Below are positions 1 through 8,051 of a stretch of DNA of 64,000 nt, in pieces. Every line of letters starts with the position of its first letter. Position 1 is the stretch's first letter. Location of the stretch: assembly GCA_963712305.1 (NCBI GenBank), contig CAVQHI010000001.1, forward strand, positions 2,364,975 to 2,428,974. The letters run 5' to 3'. A program made the position numbers and the translations under genes. This DNA is from DATFNI01 sp963712305 (GTDB lineage: Bacteria; Bacteroidota; Rhodothermia; Balneolales; DATFMH01). The notes below the pieces were generated by a model. It had not been told where the DNA came from. It was given only the letters and a program-made list of their open reading frames with translations, and did no database searches.

Positions 1-280
1 ATTGAGTTATGGTTTACCCGTTGATTTTGGTCCCATCTCAAAGCTGACCTTTTATAACGACTATGGATATGTGGATAAAACAAACAAAAAATATTATGAC
101 ACCCAATTCAATGTTTTGGGATTCATGGTAACAGCAGGTGATGTGTACACCTACTTCGATATCGCATCGGGCAAAAATCAGCCCTGGCTCACCAGAAGCT
201 TTGGCAAAGGACTTGGTCCCGGACAGAAGAATGCGCCCTGGAATACGAGATTCAATATCAATATTGGATTCTATTTCTAA
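1..280 (+). CDS. C-terminal fragment of an outer-membrane beta-barrel protein (5' end outside window)
   Basis: The frame is open from the window edge, so only about the last 92 residues are present. They are rich in alternating aromatic and polar residues and in Gly and Asn turns, and end in NINIGFYF. A C-terminal strand with a final aromatic residue is the usual outer-membrane beta-barrel (BamA) signal. The family cannot be named from this fragment; a porin or transport-related barrel is possible. It lies 48 bases upstream of the betaine importer on the same strand and could share its transcript. The apparent TTG at base 2 is not a credible start. Confidence 0.6.
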   Translation, partial: LSYGLPVDFGPISKLTFYNDYGYVDKTNKKYYDTQFNVLGFMVTAGDVYTYFDIASGKNQPWLTRSFGKGLGPGQKNAPWNTRFNINIGFYF

Positions 281-328
281 ACAGCATCAAAACCAACATC
301 AACAGTTAGTCAGTATAGTTCTTTTACA

Positions 329-1576
329 ATGGAAGCCATAAAAGTCAGAAACCTATACAAGATATTCGGCACCAAAACCAAACAGGCTTTGAAGCTGGTG
401 CAACAGGATATGAGTAAGGAAGAAATCCTTAAGAAAACCGGATGTACCGTAGGAGTCAATAATGTAAGCTTCGAAGTGATGCGAGGCGAAATATTCGTTC
501 TGATGGGTTTGTCGGGCAGCGGGAAGTCAACAGTTCTACGCTGCCTTAACCGGTTGATCATGCCCACATCCGGCAGCATTGAGCTTGGTGATACAGATAT
601 CGTTAAGATGAGCCAGGAGGAGCTGTTAAAAATGCGTCGCAGTAAGATGTCGATGGTTTTTCAGCATTTTGGCTTGTTTCCACACCGTACAACCGTAGAA
701 AATGTCGAATACGGTCTCGAAATCAGCGGTGTAGAAAAAGGTGAACGAAATGAAAAAGCACTAAAGGCTATCGAGCAGGTCGGCTTAAAAGGTTATGAGA
801 ACCAGCGTCCCAATGAATTGAGTGGCGGGATGCAGCAGCGTGTCGGCCTGGCACGTGCGCTTGCTAACGATTCGGAAATCCTGCTCATGGACGAGGCTTT
901 TAGTGCCCTTGACCCGCTTATCCGGAGCAATCTTCAGGATGAGCTTTTAGAGCTGCAGTCGGAACTGAAAAAGACGATCGTGTTTATCACCCACGACCTC
1001 GATGAAGCCTTAAAACTGGGCGACCGCATCGGCATCCTGAAAGATGGACAAGTCGTTCAGATTGGAACCCCGGAAGAAATTTTGACAAATCCGGCAGATG
1101 ATTATGTGCGTGCTTTCGTACAAAACGTCGATCGTACGAAAATCATTACGGCCGGCACGTTGATGCGTAAACCACCAACGGTCCAATTGCCGAAAGATGG
1201 GCCAAAGGTTGCCAACAGGAAAATGGAAAAAATCGGTGTCTCGACCATTTACGTACTTGATGAACAACGCAAGCTGATGGGTGTGGCAAGAATCGACGAC
1301 ACGGTTAAGCTGGAAGAGAACAAAAGTAAGGATCTTCGAAGCGTCGTGATTCACGAGGTGGAAACAACCACCAAGGAAACGCCAATTAAGTATTTGCTGG
1401 GTAAGGCACTCGAAACAATATATCCAATCGCGGTGCTTGATGAGAAAGAACGCCTGATTGGCATCGTCGACAGGGCAAGCATCATGGCTGAATTAACCTC
1501 TGATCTTGAGGAAATTCAACAGAACGGCGAGAGTGTCGGTGAAAAAGTGGAAGCCGAAGAAACCGGTACTGATTAA
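329..1576 (+). CDS. proV: Glycine betaine/proline ABC importer, ATPase subunit
   Basis: This 415-residue protein is the cytoplasmic ATPase of a quaternary-amine (glycine betaine/proline) importer. Walker A (GLSGSGKST) is at residues 60-68, the ABC signature LSGGMQQRV starts near 164, and Walker B (ILLMDE) is near 184-189, followed by the D-loop SALDP and a switch His in FITHD. The long N-terminal stretch before Walker A (QDMSKEEILKKTG) is typical of ProV/OpuAA, and residues from about 275 resemble tandem CBS domains, which sense ionic strength or nucleotides in this family. It is followed by the permease and binding-protein genes on the same strand, giving ATPase-permease-binding protein order. 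Whether betaine, proline or choline is the true substrate is inferred. Confidence 0.95.
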   Translation: MEAIKVRNLYKIFGTKTKQALKLVQQDMSKEEILKKTGCTVGVNNVSFEVMRGEIFVLMGLSGSGKSTVLRCLNRLIMPTSGSIELGDTDIVKMSQEELLKMRRSKMSMVFQHFGLFPHRTTVENVEYGLEISGVEKGERNEKALKAIEQVGLKGYENQRPNELSGGMQQRVGLARALANDSEILLMDEAFSALDPLIRSNLQDELLELQSELKKTIVFITHDLDEALKLGDRIGILKDGQVVQIGTPEEILTNPADDYVRAFVQNVDRTKIITAGTLMRKPPTVQLPKDGPKVANRKMEKIGVSTIYVLDEQRKLMGVARIDDTVKLEENKSKDLRSVVIHEVETTTKETPIKYLLGKALETIYPIAVLDEKERLIGIVDRASIMAELTSDLEEIQQNGESVGEKVEAEETGTD

Positions 1577-1641
1577 TATTGTACCGGCTCCCGGCTATGA
1601 CAGACGATTCATACAACAACCTGCTTCAAACTTGATTGACA

Positions 1642-2475
1642 ATGATTCACATTGACATAGGAAAATTCTTTGAAATCATAATTAACTGGCTTAACACCAA
1701 TATCGAGCCATTTTTCAATCTGATAACGACGGTCATTAATGCTGTACTCAATGCGTTTTTCCAGGTATTGATCTGGCCGCATCCCTTTATAATGATTGTT
1801 TTACTTGCTCTCCTGGCATGGTATGTGGCTGGACGTGGTGTCGGTATATTTGCATTAATCGGCCAGTTTTTGATCTACAGCATGGGTCTGTGGGATAAAA
1901 ATATGGAAACCCTCGCTTTGGTGATCACATCGGTGGTCATTGCCCTTATCATAGGCATCCCTCTCGGCATATGGTCGTCTAAAAACGACAACGTAGAGCG
2001 TATAGTGAGACCTACACTGGACCTAATGCAAACGATGCCTGCTTTTGTGTATCTGATCCCAGCCGTGCTGTTCTTTAGCCTTGGGAAGGTACCGGGTGTC
2101 ATCTCAACGCTCATCTTTTCCATGCCGCCGGCTGTACGTTTTACGAATCTTGGAATTCGCCAGGTTCCAAAGGACATGCGGGAGGCTGCACTGGCGTTCG
2201 GATCAAACCCTAAGCAGATGCTCTACAAGGTGGAACTTCCGGTAGCTTTGCCGACGATCATGGCGGGCGTCAACCAGACCATCATGCTGGCATTATCCAT
2301 GGTTGTGATCGCGGCTTTAATTGGCGCCGGCGGTTTGGGTGAACCGGTATTGAAAGGTATCACTCAGCTAAAAATCGACCTTGGATTTAACGGGGGTATC
2401 GCCATTGTGATTCTGGCCATTTACCTGGATCGAATTACCCAGGCATTAGGAACAAATACACAACCTTCTCGTTAG
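1642..2475 (+). CDS. proW: Glycine betaine/proline ABC importer, permease subunit
   Basis: An inner-membrane permease of about 277 residues with multiple hydrophobic helices. It carries the binding-protein-dependent transport signature region around 'EAALAFGSNPKQMLYKVELP', the EAA loop that contacts the ATPase, followed by LPTIMAGVNQTIMLALSMVVIAALIGAGGLG, which is very typical of ProW/OpuAB (split over two segments here). An upstream in-frame TTG at 1636 is an alternative start; neither has a clear ribosome binding site, so the ATG at 1642 is preferred. It lies 65 bases after proV and 37 bases before the binding protein, consistent with one operon. Confidence 0.93.
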   Translation: MIHIDIGKFFEIIINWLNTNIEPFFNLITTVINAVLNAFFQVLIWPHPFIMIVLLALLAWYVAGRGVGIFALIGQFLIYSMGLWDKNMETLALVITSVVIALIIGIPLGIWSSKNDNVERIVRPTLDLMQTMPAFVYLIPAVLFFSLGKVPGVISTLIFSMPPAVRFTNLGIRQVPKDMREAALAFGSNPKQMLYKVELPVALPTIMAGVNQTIMLALSMVVIAALIGAGGLGEPVLKGITQLKIDLGFNGGIAIVILAIYLDRITQALGTNTQPSR

Positions 2476-2512
2476 TAAAGTAAAAGTGGAATAAAAACAG
2501 AAAAGAGAAATT

Positions 2513-3412
2513 ATGAATGATCTAAAACGAAAATTCTCACTTCTGACATATGGAATCAGCCTGATTCTGACGGTAGCTATTTTGGGCGGATGTTCAAAAA
2601 AAAGCAGCAACAAAAAGACTGCGGATTTGGTATATGTCAACTGGGCGGAAGGTATTGCTTACACAAACCTCGCCAAAGAGGTCCTTCAGGATAAGATGGG
2701 ATATGATGTAAAAATCACCTCTGCAGACGTGGCTCCGGCGTATACAGCCGTTGCACAGGGAAATAAGGATGCTTTTATGGAGTCCTGGTTACCCACGCTG
2801 CATAAAGACTATATCGATCGCTTCAAAAACAAAATTGTGGATTTAGGAATCATCTATAGCGGGACTCAGAGCGGTTTGGTCGTTCCTGCATATGTACCCA
2901 TAGATTCCATATCCCAGCTTAATAAGTACGCTGATAAGTTCAATGATCAGATTGTAGGTATCGACGCCGGTGCCGGTATCATGAAAACCACACAGCAGGT
3001 GATTGATGACTATAATCTGAAATTAAACCTGCTTTCTTCCAGCGGACCTGCTATGACCTCAGCTTTGAAAAAAGCCATTGATCATAAAGAATGGATTGTC
3101 GTAACCGGCTGGAAACCACACTGGATGTTTGGCAAGTGGGATCTGAAATTCCTGAAACAGTCTCCGGACAAAATCGTCTGGAAGAAAGGAAACATCCACA
3201 TCTTCGGACGGAAAAATCTTAAAGAAGATAAGCCGGAACTGGCTCAATTCCTCTCCAACATGCATCTCACCGATGATCAGATATCCGACCTTATGCTTAA
3301 AGAACGAAATTCAGATCAACCGGAAGATTCCGTTGCCAAGCAGTGGATGCGAAGCCATCCGAAGGTTATCGAAAGCTGGATTCCCAAGAATGAAAAAACA
3401 GCAATGAAGTAA
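2513..3412 (+). CDS. proX: Glycine betaine ABC importer, substrate-binding lipoprotein (OpuAC/ProX type)
   Basis: A 299-residue secreted lipoprotein. The N-terminal hydrophobic segment ends in the lipobox LGGC (Cys near residue 27), followed by a Ser/Lys/Asn-rich linker. The mature part matches the OpuAC-type betaine-binding fold: VYVNWAEGIAYTNLAKEVL near the start, ESWLPTLH, and late Trp residues (GWKPHWMF) of the kind that form the aromatic box around the quaternary amine. It is the third gene of the importer operon and ends just before a rho-independent terminator at 3445-3480. A lipid-anchored periplasmic location is inferred from the lipobox. Confidence 0.93.
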   Translation: MNDLKRKFSLLTYGISLILTVAILGGCSKKSSNKKTADLVYVNWAEGIAYTNLAKEVLQDKMGYDVKITSADVAPAYTAVAQGNKDAFMESWLPTLHKDYIDRFKNKIVDLGIIYSGTQSGLVVPAYVPIDSISQLNKYADKFNDQIVGIDAGAGIMKTTQQVIDDYNLKLNLLSSSGPAMTSALKKAIDHKEWIVVTGWKPHWMFGKWDLKFLKQSPDKIVWKKGNIHIFGRKNLKEDKPELAQFLSNMHLTDDQISDLMLKERNSDQPEDSVAKQWMRSHPKVIESWIPKNEKTAMK

Positions 3413-3444
3413 AAAATGACTTGTTGTTAGTTGTCAGTTGTTTG

Positions 3445-3480
3445 CCCTGTCAAGGCTTCAAAACCATGGCAGGGTTTTTT
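3445..3480 (+). terminator. Rho-independent terminator after the betaine importer operon
   Basis: A 7-bp stem CCCTGTC/GGCAGGG (one G-T pair) with a 16-base loop is followed directly by six T residues. It lies 33 bases past the proX stop codon and points the same way. Confidence 0.75.
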
Positions 3481-3624
3481 ATTTGTAACTGTTAACTGTT
3501 TACTGATCACTGTTAACTATTGGCCTATATTGGTACTTTATGCTGCCAAACGATATACCGTAATTTTCATGTTGGATATACTGAAAACGATTTAGAGATA
3601 ATCAGGAAAAAATTTGGAGACTTT

Positions 3625-5256
3625 ATGTCACAGGCTTATTACAAAATTGAAGAACCAAGCAATGAATCATACCTGTCATATGCACCAGGTACTCCTGAGC
3701 GGAAGGCACTTAAGAAACAGCTTAAGGAATTACAATCTGAAGTTATTGAGATACCTGCCATCATTGGTGGTAAAGAGGTAAAAACCGATCGTACATTCGA
3801 TGTAGTGATGCCACATAATCACAAGCACAAACTGGCTACGGCATACTACTGTGGTGAAAAAGAAGTAAAGATGGCCATTGATGCGGCTCTTGAAGCCCGG
3901 AAAAAATGGGCAGCCATGCCATGGGAAGAACGGGTTGCCATATTCCAAAAGGCAGCTGACTTGCTTACGGGTCCGTGGCGCTACAAAATGAACGCGGCAA
4001 CTATGCTTGGACAATCGAAAACACCGCATCAGTCTGAAATAGAATCCGTGGGCGAATTTTCCGACTTCCTTCGGTTCAATTCGTGGTACCTGGCAAAAAT
4101 CATGTCGGAGCAACCCCATTCTCCGGATAATATGTGGAACCGTATCGAGTATCGTCCGCTTGAAGGATTCATCTTTGCGGTAACTCCATTCAACTTTGTT
4201 GCTATTGGCGGCAACCTTCCGGCAGCACCGGCCCTGGCAGGAAATGTAGCATTATGGAAACCTGCTCCGGGATCATTATACGCTAACTACTTTGTGATGA
4301 AGCTTTTCCGGGAAGCCGGGTTACCAGACGGTGTCATAAACTTTCTTCCGGGAGAAGGCGCTGATGTTGGTAATCCTGTGCTCAATAGTCCGGACCTGAG
4401 TGGCCTTCACTTCACAGGCTCCGTACCAACATTCCAGCATCTTTGGAAACAGATTGGCCAGAACATCGATAAATACAAATATTTCCCCCGAATAGTCGGC
4501 GAGACCGGCGGCAAGGATTTCATCTTTGTGCACAACTCAGCAGACGTGGACGCCCTGGTTGTCGCAGCCTTACGTGGTGCTTACGAATACCAGGGACAAA
4601 AATGTTCTGCTGCCTCAAGGATGTATATTCCAAATTCACTGTGGAATGAGTTCAAAAGCAAATTCATTCCAGAAGTTAAGAAGATCAAGACCGGAGACAT
4701 TGAGGATTTCGGCAACTTCATGGGGGCTCTCATCGACCGCAAAGCTTTTGACAAGGTCACATCCTATATCGATTACGCGAAAAAATCCAACGACGCGGAA
4801 ATCCTGACAGGCGGCACGTATGACGATTCTAAAGGCTATTTTGTGGATCCTACCGTTGTTGTCACCACTGATCCGCACTTCAAACTGATTGAAGAAGAGA
4901 TATTTGGCCCGGTCCTCACCATTTATGTCTATGAAGACAAGGATTTCGAAAAAGCATTACAGCTTTGTGAGTCGACCTCACCCTACGCTTTGACGGGTGC
5001 TATTTTTGCCCGTGATCGTTATGCGCTTAAACATATGAGCAATTTTCTGACAAATGCCGCAGGCAACTTCTATATCAACGACAAGCCGACGGCGGCTATC
5101 GTCAATCAACAGCCGTTCGGCGGAGCGCGTAAATCCGGTACGAACGATAAAGCCGGGAGCATCTCCCACATGTTGCGCTGGCTGTCTATGCGTTCGATCA
5201 AGGAAACGATGAGTCCCGCGAAAGACTGGACCTATCCTTATATGAAAGGTGAATGA
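3625..5256 (+). CDS. pruA: Delta-1-pyrroline-5-carboxylate (glutamate semialdehyde) dehydrogenase
   Basis: This aldehyde dehydrogenase oxidises P5C/glutamate-5-semialdehyde to glutamate with NAD+, the second step of proline catabolism. From the ATG at 3625 it is 543 residues, the usual length of the stand-alone monofunctional enzyme. The general-base Glu is in GETGGKDF (residue 293) and the catalytic Cys in GQKCSAASRMY (residue 327), with EEIFGPVLT and QQPFGGARKSGTNDK further on. The frame is open back to a TTG at 3520, but the ATG at 3625 has a GGAG ribosome binding site 6 bases upstream and gives the family length. No proline dehydrogenase gene is next to it. Its place beside a betaine/proline importer fits osmolyte turnover (inference). 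Confidence 0.95.
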   Translation: MSQAYYKIEEPSNESYLSYAPGTPERKALKKQLKELQSEVIEIPAIIGGKEVKTDRTFDVVMPHNHKHKLATAYYCGEKEVKMAIDAALEARKKWAAMPWEERVAIFQKAADLLTGPWRYKMNAATMLGQSKTPHQSEIESVGEFSDFLRFNSWYLAKIMSEQPHSPDNMWNRIEYRPLEGFIFAVTPFNFVAIGGNLPAAPALAGNVALWKPAPGSLYANYFVMKLFREAGLPDGVINFLPGEGADVGNPVLNSPDLSGLHFTGSVPTFQHLWKQIGQNIDKYKYFPRIVGETGGKDFIFVHNSADVDALVVAALRGAYEYQGQKCSAASRMYIPNSLWNEFKSKFIPEVKKIKTGDIEDFGNFMGALIDRKAFDKVTSYIDYAKKSNDAEILTGGTYDDSKGYFVDPTVVVTTDPHFKLIEEEIFGPVLTIYVYEDKDFEKALQLCESTSPYALTGAIFARDRYALKHMSNFLTNAAGNFYINDKPTAAIVNQQPFGGARKSGTNDKAGSISHMLRWLSMRSIKETMSPAKDWTYPYMKGE

Positions 5257-5265
5257 ACTGATAGG

Positions 5266-5293
5266 CCCGCAAGGTTTTCGAAAGCCTTGCGGG
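5266..5293 (+). terminator. Stem-loop after pruA, possible terminator
   Basis: A perfect 9-bp stem CCCGCAAGG/CCTTGCGGG with a 10-base loop lies 10 bases after the pruA stop. It is followed only by TCTT, so termination is likely but the T-tract is weak. Confidence 0.5.
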
Positions 5294-5343
5294 TCTTAAT
5301 GAGAGGTTAAAATCATATATTCTCCCTAAAAAGGATAGAAAAT

Positions 5344-5769
5344 ATGAGCGATGAGGATGTCAGATGGAAACAGCGCTTTGAAAGTTTCGATATGGCATAC
5401 AGGCGGCTCAAAGAAGCTGTGGATATGCCTGAACTCAACGAACTGGAGAGGAACGGATTGGTTCAGAGGTATGATTTTACCCTTGAGATGGGCTGGAAAA
5501 CGTTGAAAGATTACCTGCAGGATAAGAAATTTGAGTTTAAACCATCTCCCAAAGATACGCTCAGGCTGGCACAACAAAGTGAATACATCGACTATGCCCA
5601 GGAACTCATTGACGGCCTGGAACTTAGAAATGAACTTTCCCACGATTACAATGGTGAAAAATTCCTGAAATCCGAACAAAAATTTCGTGAAGTTATTTTT
5701 CCTGCGTTGACAAAACTGCATCATTTTTTAGAGTACGAAATAAATAAAAAACGATGTATCACGGCCTGA
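5344..5769 (+). CDS. HEPN-family nucleotidyltransferase substrate-binding protein (HI0074-like toxin)
   Basis: A 141-residue helical protein of the HI0074/HEPN family. Signs are the N-terminal FESFDMAYRRLKEAV helix and, near the end, RNELSHDYNG, which carries the HEPN R-x4-H RNase-type motif followed by Tyr. In such pairs the HEPN protein acts as the toxin or substrate-binding half and the minimal nucleotidyltransferase (MNT) adenylylates or neutralises it. An AAGGA site precedes the ATG. The next gene, an MNT frame, starts inside its last codons (16-base overlap), the usual coupled arrangement. The partner is interrupted (see 5754-6071). The family call is firm; activity is inferred. Confidence 0.85.
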   Translation: MSDEDVRWKQRFESFDMAYRRLKEAVDMPELNELERNGLVQRYDFTLEMGWKTLKDYLQDKKFEFKPSPKDTLRLAQQSEYIDYAQELIDGLELRNELSHDYNGEKFLKSEQKFREVIFPALTKLHHFLEYEINKKRCITA

Positions 5770-6071
5770 CCTCCCGAGATGTCCATACTATTCGTGAAAT
5801 TTTGGACAATTACCCGGATGTGGAGACGGTATATCTGTTCGGCAGCCGGGCAATGGGAACCTATCGCAAGGGCAGTGATATTGATCTTGTTATTATGAAT
5901 GAAGGTGTATCAGCAGATACTTTGAGGTCCATCCTGTTCGACATGTAAGAAAGTACCCTGCCCTATTTTGTGGATGTGTTGTATTATCCGGATATCAAAG
6001 AAGACGCACTGAAAGCACATATCGACCGGGCGGGCAAACCCTTTTATCAGAAAGAAAAATCGGGCGTTTGA
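5754..6071 (+). pseudogene. Minimal nucleotidyltransferase (MNT antitoxin-like), broken by an in-frame stop
   Basis: The first 64 codons hold the nucleotidyltransferase motif GSRAMGTYRKGSDIDLV (GSxxxG and SDxDL). A TAA at 5946-5948 then interrupts, but the same frame continues without further stops for 40 codons to TGA at 6069-6071, and that part still looks like the family C-terminus (LPYFVDVLYYPDIKE ... FYQKEK). A single substitution therefore separates the halves. The Asp in YFVDVLYY is in the position of the third catalytic carboxylate, so the truncated product would lack it. Alternatives are a sequencing error, or a sub-functional 64-residue product. Confidence 0.7.
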
Positions 6072-6132
6072 GGGTGAGGATTAAATGGATGGTTTGAATG
6101 TGTCCCTTTCCCATCCATCGATACACCACCAC

Positions 6133-6386
6133 GATGTCATCCTGAGCCCTGATCAACTGTTTCATACCAGTAATGATCCCCTCGGGCGAAGGATCTCGTA
6201 TGTATACGGAAACGCTTGTAGCACATGAACGGCTCGCTGCCCGCTACTGACGAGATCCTAAGCCGATCCCGGGAACAGCCGGGATCGCCGGCAGGATGAC
6301 ATTGTAACACCTGAACGGCGCGTTGCCGGATGCAGACGAGATCCTTCGTTATCCCACAAGCGGAATAACAATCAGAGGATGACATT
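6133..6386. repeat. Dispersed intergenic repeat, family 1, copy A (composite)
   Basis: It begins GATGTCATCCTGAG and ends AGGATGACATT, so the termini are inverted copies of one another. Internally it has GCGCGTTGCCGGATGC, GACGAGATCCT and a small hairpin GTTATCCCAC-aa-GCGGAATAAC. A second inner end (CAGGATGACATT near 6291-6302) suggests two nested copies. Related copies lie at 6786-6963 and 11874-12043. No open frame of note is present. The form resembles non-autonomous, MITE-like or REP-like intergenic elements. Confidence 0.75.
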
Positions 6387-6480
6387 CCTGTGAGTAGGTT
6401 GGGAATTTTTAATTACTATTATTGTAAGGCTTTGGTCAGTGAAGGGTCTGTTTTATAAAAACCAATTTAAATTCCAGGCC

Positions 6481-6768
6481 ATGGCCTATTATGTTTATAT
6501 GGTTACCAACCAAAGAAAAACCGTGCTGTATACCGGAATAACCAGTGAGTTAGTAAAACGTACGATTCAGCACAAAGAGAAAAAGTTTCCCGGATTTACC
6601 CAGCGTTATAATGTAGACCGGCTTGTTTACTATGAATCACACGAGATGGTTGAAGACGCCATCAAAAGGGAGAAGCAAATCAAAGGATGGACACGCAGAA
6701 AGAAGGAAAAGCTTATCAACAAATTCAATCCGGAGTGGAAGGATTTGTTTGAAGATATAATAAACTAA
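6481..6768 (+). CDS. GIY-YIG nuclease-superfamily protein
   Basis: A 95-residue single-domain protein of the small GIY-YIG family (UvrC N-terminal-like, YhbQ/YazA-like). The sequence shows YYVYMVTN followed by LYTGIT, the two Tyr/Gly strands that name the family, then an Arg in the following helix (SELVKRTIQHK), and a Glu in DAIKREKQIKGWTRRKK. The biological role of these stand-alone proteins is poorly defined. The frame is open upstream to a GTG at 6439, but the conserved domain starts at the ATG at 6481. It lies between two copies of the family 1 repeat, so it may be part of a mobile or variable segment. Confidence 0.85.
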   Translation: MAYYVYMVTNQRKTVLYTGITSELVKRTIQHKEKKFPGFTQRYNVDRLVYYESHEMVEDAIKREKQIKGWTRRKKEKLINKFNPEWKDLFEDIIN

Positions 6769-6785
6769 CCAGCCTAAACACCCCC

Positions 6786-6963
6786 AGGATGTCATTCTGA
6801 GGCCCCACTCCCCACCCTTATTCTTCAGTTACCAATTACTTGGGCCGATCCCGAGGTGTCGGGACGTCTGCACTCGGCAGCGATCGTGGCACTGAAAGGC
6901 GCGTTGCCGGATGCTGACGAGATCCTACGTTATCCCGCAAGCGGAATAACATCAGGATGACAT
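6786..6963. repeat. Dispersed intergenic repeat, family 1, copy B
   Basis: It starts AGGATGTCATTCTGAGGC and ends CAGGATGACATC with inverted termini. It shares GCGCGTTGCCGGATGC and GACGAGATCCTACGTT with the copies at 6133 and 11874. Its inner hairpin is GTTATCCCGC-aa-GCGGAATAAC. Confidence 0.8.
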
Positions 6964-7073
6964 CTTTGTGTTTGGGTTGGGTTGCGGTTGCGTGGAGAGG
7001 CGGATGACACACCGGTTTCTGTTCCACACATCTTTCCCGTTGCAACCCATTTCACGTTCGGATGGGGTTATCA

Positions 7074-7188
7074 CTCTCGTTACGATGCTCTGCTTCGTAA
7101 TGCCAGCTTGGGAGCTCTGCTCCCATTTTATCTGAAAGGGAAGCAGAGCTTCACCACGGGGTATTCGGGACGTTGGGAACGAGGGTTT
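7074..7188. repeat. Dispersed intergenic repeat, family 2, copy 1
   Basis: It starts CTCTCGTTACGATGCTCTGC and ends GGGAACGAGGGTT, with the inner piece GGGAGCTCTG and GGAAGCAGAGCTTCA. The start and the end are partly inverted (CTCTCGTT / AACGAGGG). A second copy is at 7906-8024 and fragments occur near 11820 and 12112. Confidence 0.75.
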
Positions 7189-7207
7189 AATCCTACGCAT
7201 CGAAAGC

Positions 7208-7507
7208 TCATGGAGCGTGATCAAGAATCTTAACTGAGTCTATCTCATCCTCCATATCGCCAAGATCACGAATTTCCGAATTTGGACCAATAGTCTGACT
7301 AGTATCTTGATAACCTTCGTCAGCATAAATAATGATCCAGCATTTAGGACCGGTCTGGAGACTTCCAATCTGATCTCCCCAGTCATATCCATTCGCACCA
7401 GGAAGGTCACGCATATTGTTGTATTCCGCAGGTCCATGCAACGTTAGTGAATTGTCGTTGAAGTTGGTGTCTTCATAGATCTTTACCCAGCATCCATCAG
7501 TTGCCAT
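7208..7507 (-). CDS. Beta/gamma-crystallin-like small protein
   Basis: A 99-residue protein with two similar halves. Each has an aromatic-rich first strand (WVKIYEDTNFND, and WIIIYADEGYQD), a following hydrophobic/Gly turn and, late in the half, an acidic-polar run before a hydrophobic strand (YDWGDQIGSLQT and MEDEIDSVKI). This is the Greek-key beta/gamma-crystallin pattern, in which the D/N-x-I-S-S-type loop binds Ca2+. Here the S/T positions are changed (DQIGS, DEIDS). The start is the ATG at 7507, which has GAAAGGG 8 bases upstream; the frame is open to 7564. There is no signal peptide. It lies 44 bases after the gene at 7552-7809 on the same strand. The fold is inferred; the function is unknown. 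Confidence 0.6.
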   Translation of the reverse strand: MATDGCWVKIYEDTNFNDNSLTLHGPAEYNNMRDLPGANGYDWGDQIGSLQTGPKCWIIIYADEGYQDTSQTIGPNSEIRDLGDMEDEIDSVKILDHAP

Positions 7508-7551
7508 ATGTTTTACCCTTTCTTTTTTGTTCATGTGTTTCTGTTTCGGTA

Positions 7552-7809
7552 TTAAGAATCCCAATCCTCACCATTGTCGAAATCCATATGATGGCGTTCT
7601 TGACCATCCCATAAGATTTTGAGACTTGCGTTCCTTCCGTTTTGATATCCGTCAGCGTGGAAGTGAACGTGGGGTAGAGTCGCCCATTGGGCCGGAACTG
7701 GCTTTGTTATATCGCCTTCTGCAGACGACCAATCAAGTGCATGAGTTCCATCACAAGAAACTGTTATACTGGTGACTTCGTTAGGAATAGATCTAATCGA
7801 CCAAGCCAT
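7552..7809 (-). CDS. Small hypothetical protein upstream of the crystallin-like gene
   Basis: An 85-residue protein of no recognised family, with no signal peptide or membrane segment. It has beta-type alternation (SITVSC), a His-rich piece LPHVHFHADG, an Asn/Gly turn, and an acidic end (DFDNGEDWDS). The ATG at 7809 has a strong AAGGAAGGG site, so it is probably translated. It is the first gene of a two-gene unit with the crystallin-like protein, and both have similar size and no export signal. The HxHxH-like piece could bind metal, but this is a guess. Confidence 0.55.
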   Translation of the reverse strand: MAWSIRSIPNEVTSITVSCDGTHALDWSSAEGDITKPVPAQWATLPHVHFHADGYQNGRNASLKILWDGQERHHMDFDNGEDWDS

Positions 7810-7905
7810 ATTTTTTCCCTTCCTTTGTTTATGATTATGTTTCTGTTAACTCAAGTTTTATCACGCCTAAGTGTGAACCTACATTAATGTGACCTTAGGT
7901 ATTAT

Positions 7906-8024
7906 CTCTCGTTACGATGCTCTGCTTCGTAACGCCGTTCCGGGAGCTCTGTTCCCATTTTATTTACAAGGGAAGCAGAGCTTCAACGCGGTGCGTTCCT
8001 AATGGGACGTATGGGACGAGGGTT
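7906..8024. repeat. Dispersed intergenic repeat, family 2, copy 2
   Basis: Same order of blocks as 7074-7188: CTCTCGTTACGATGCTCTGC, GGGAGCTCTG, GGAAGCAGAGCTTCA, ending GGGACGAGGGTT. The two copies flank the two small genes at 7208-7809 in direct orientation. Confidence 0.75.
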
Positions 8025-8051
8025 AGGTTACTTTGATCATTTAGCTAATAT

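Noticed and set aside
1010..1354. Minus-strand 114-codon frame
   Set aside because: Antisense shadow of proV with no domain or start signal.
3520..3624. N-terminal extension of pruA from a TTG
   Set aside because: It has no ribosome binding site, the protein would be longer than the family, and an ATG with GGAG follows at 3625.
6137..6385. Minus-strand open frame of 82 codons
   Set aside because: It lies wholly in the family 1 repeat and has no plausible ribosome binding site.
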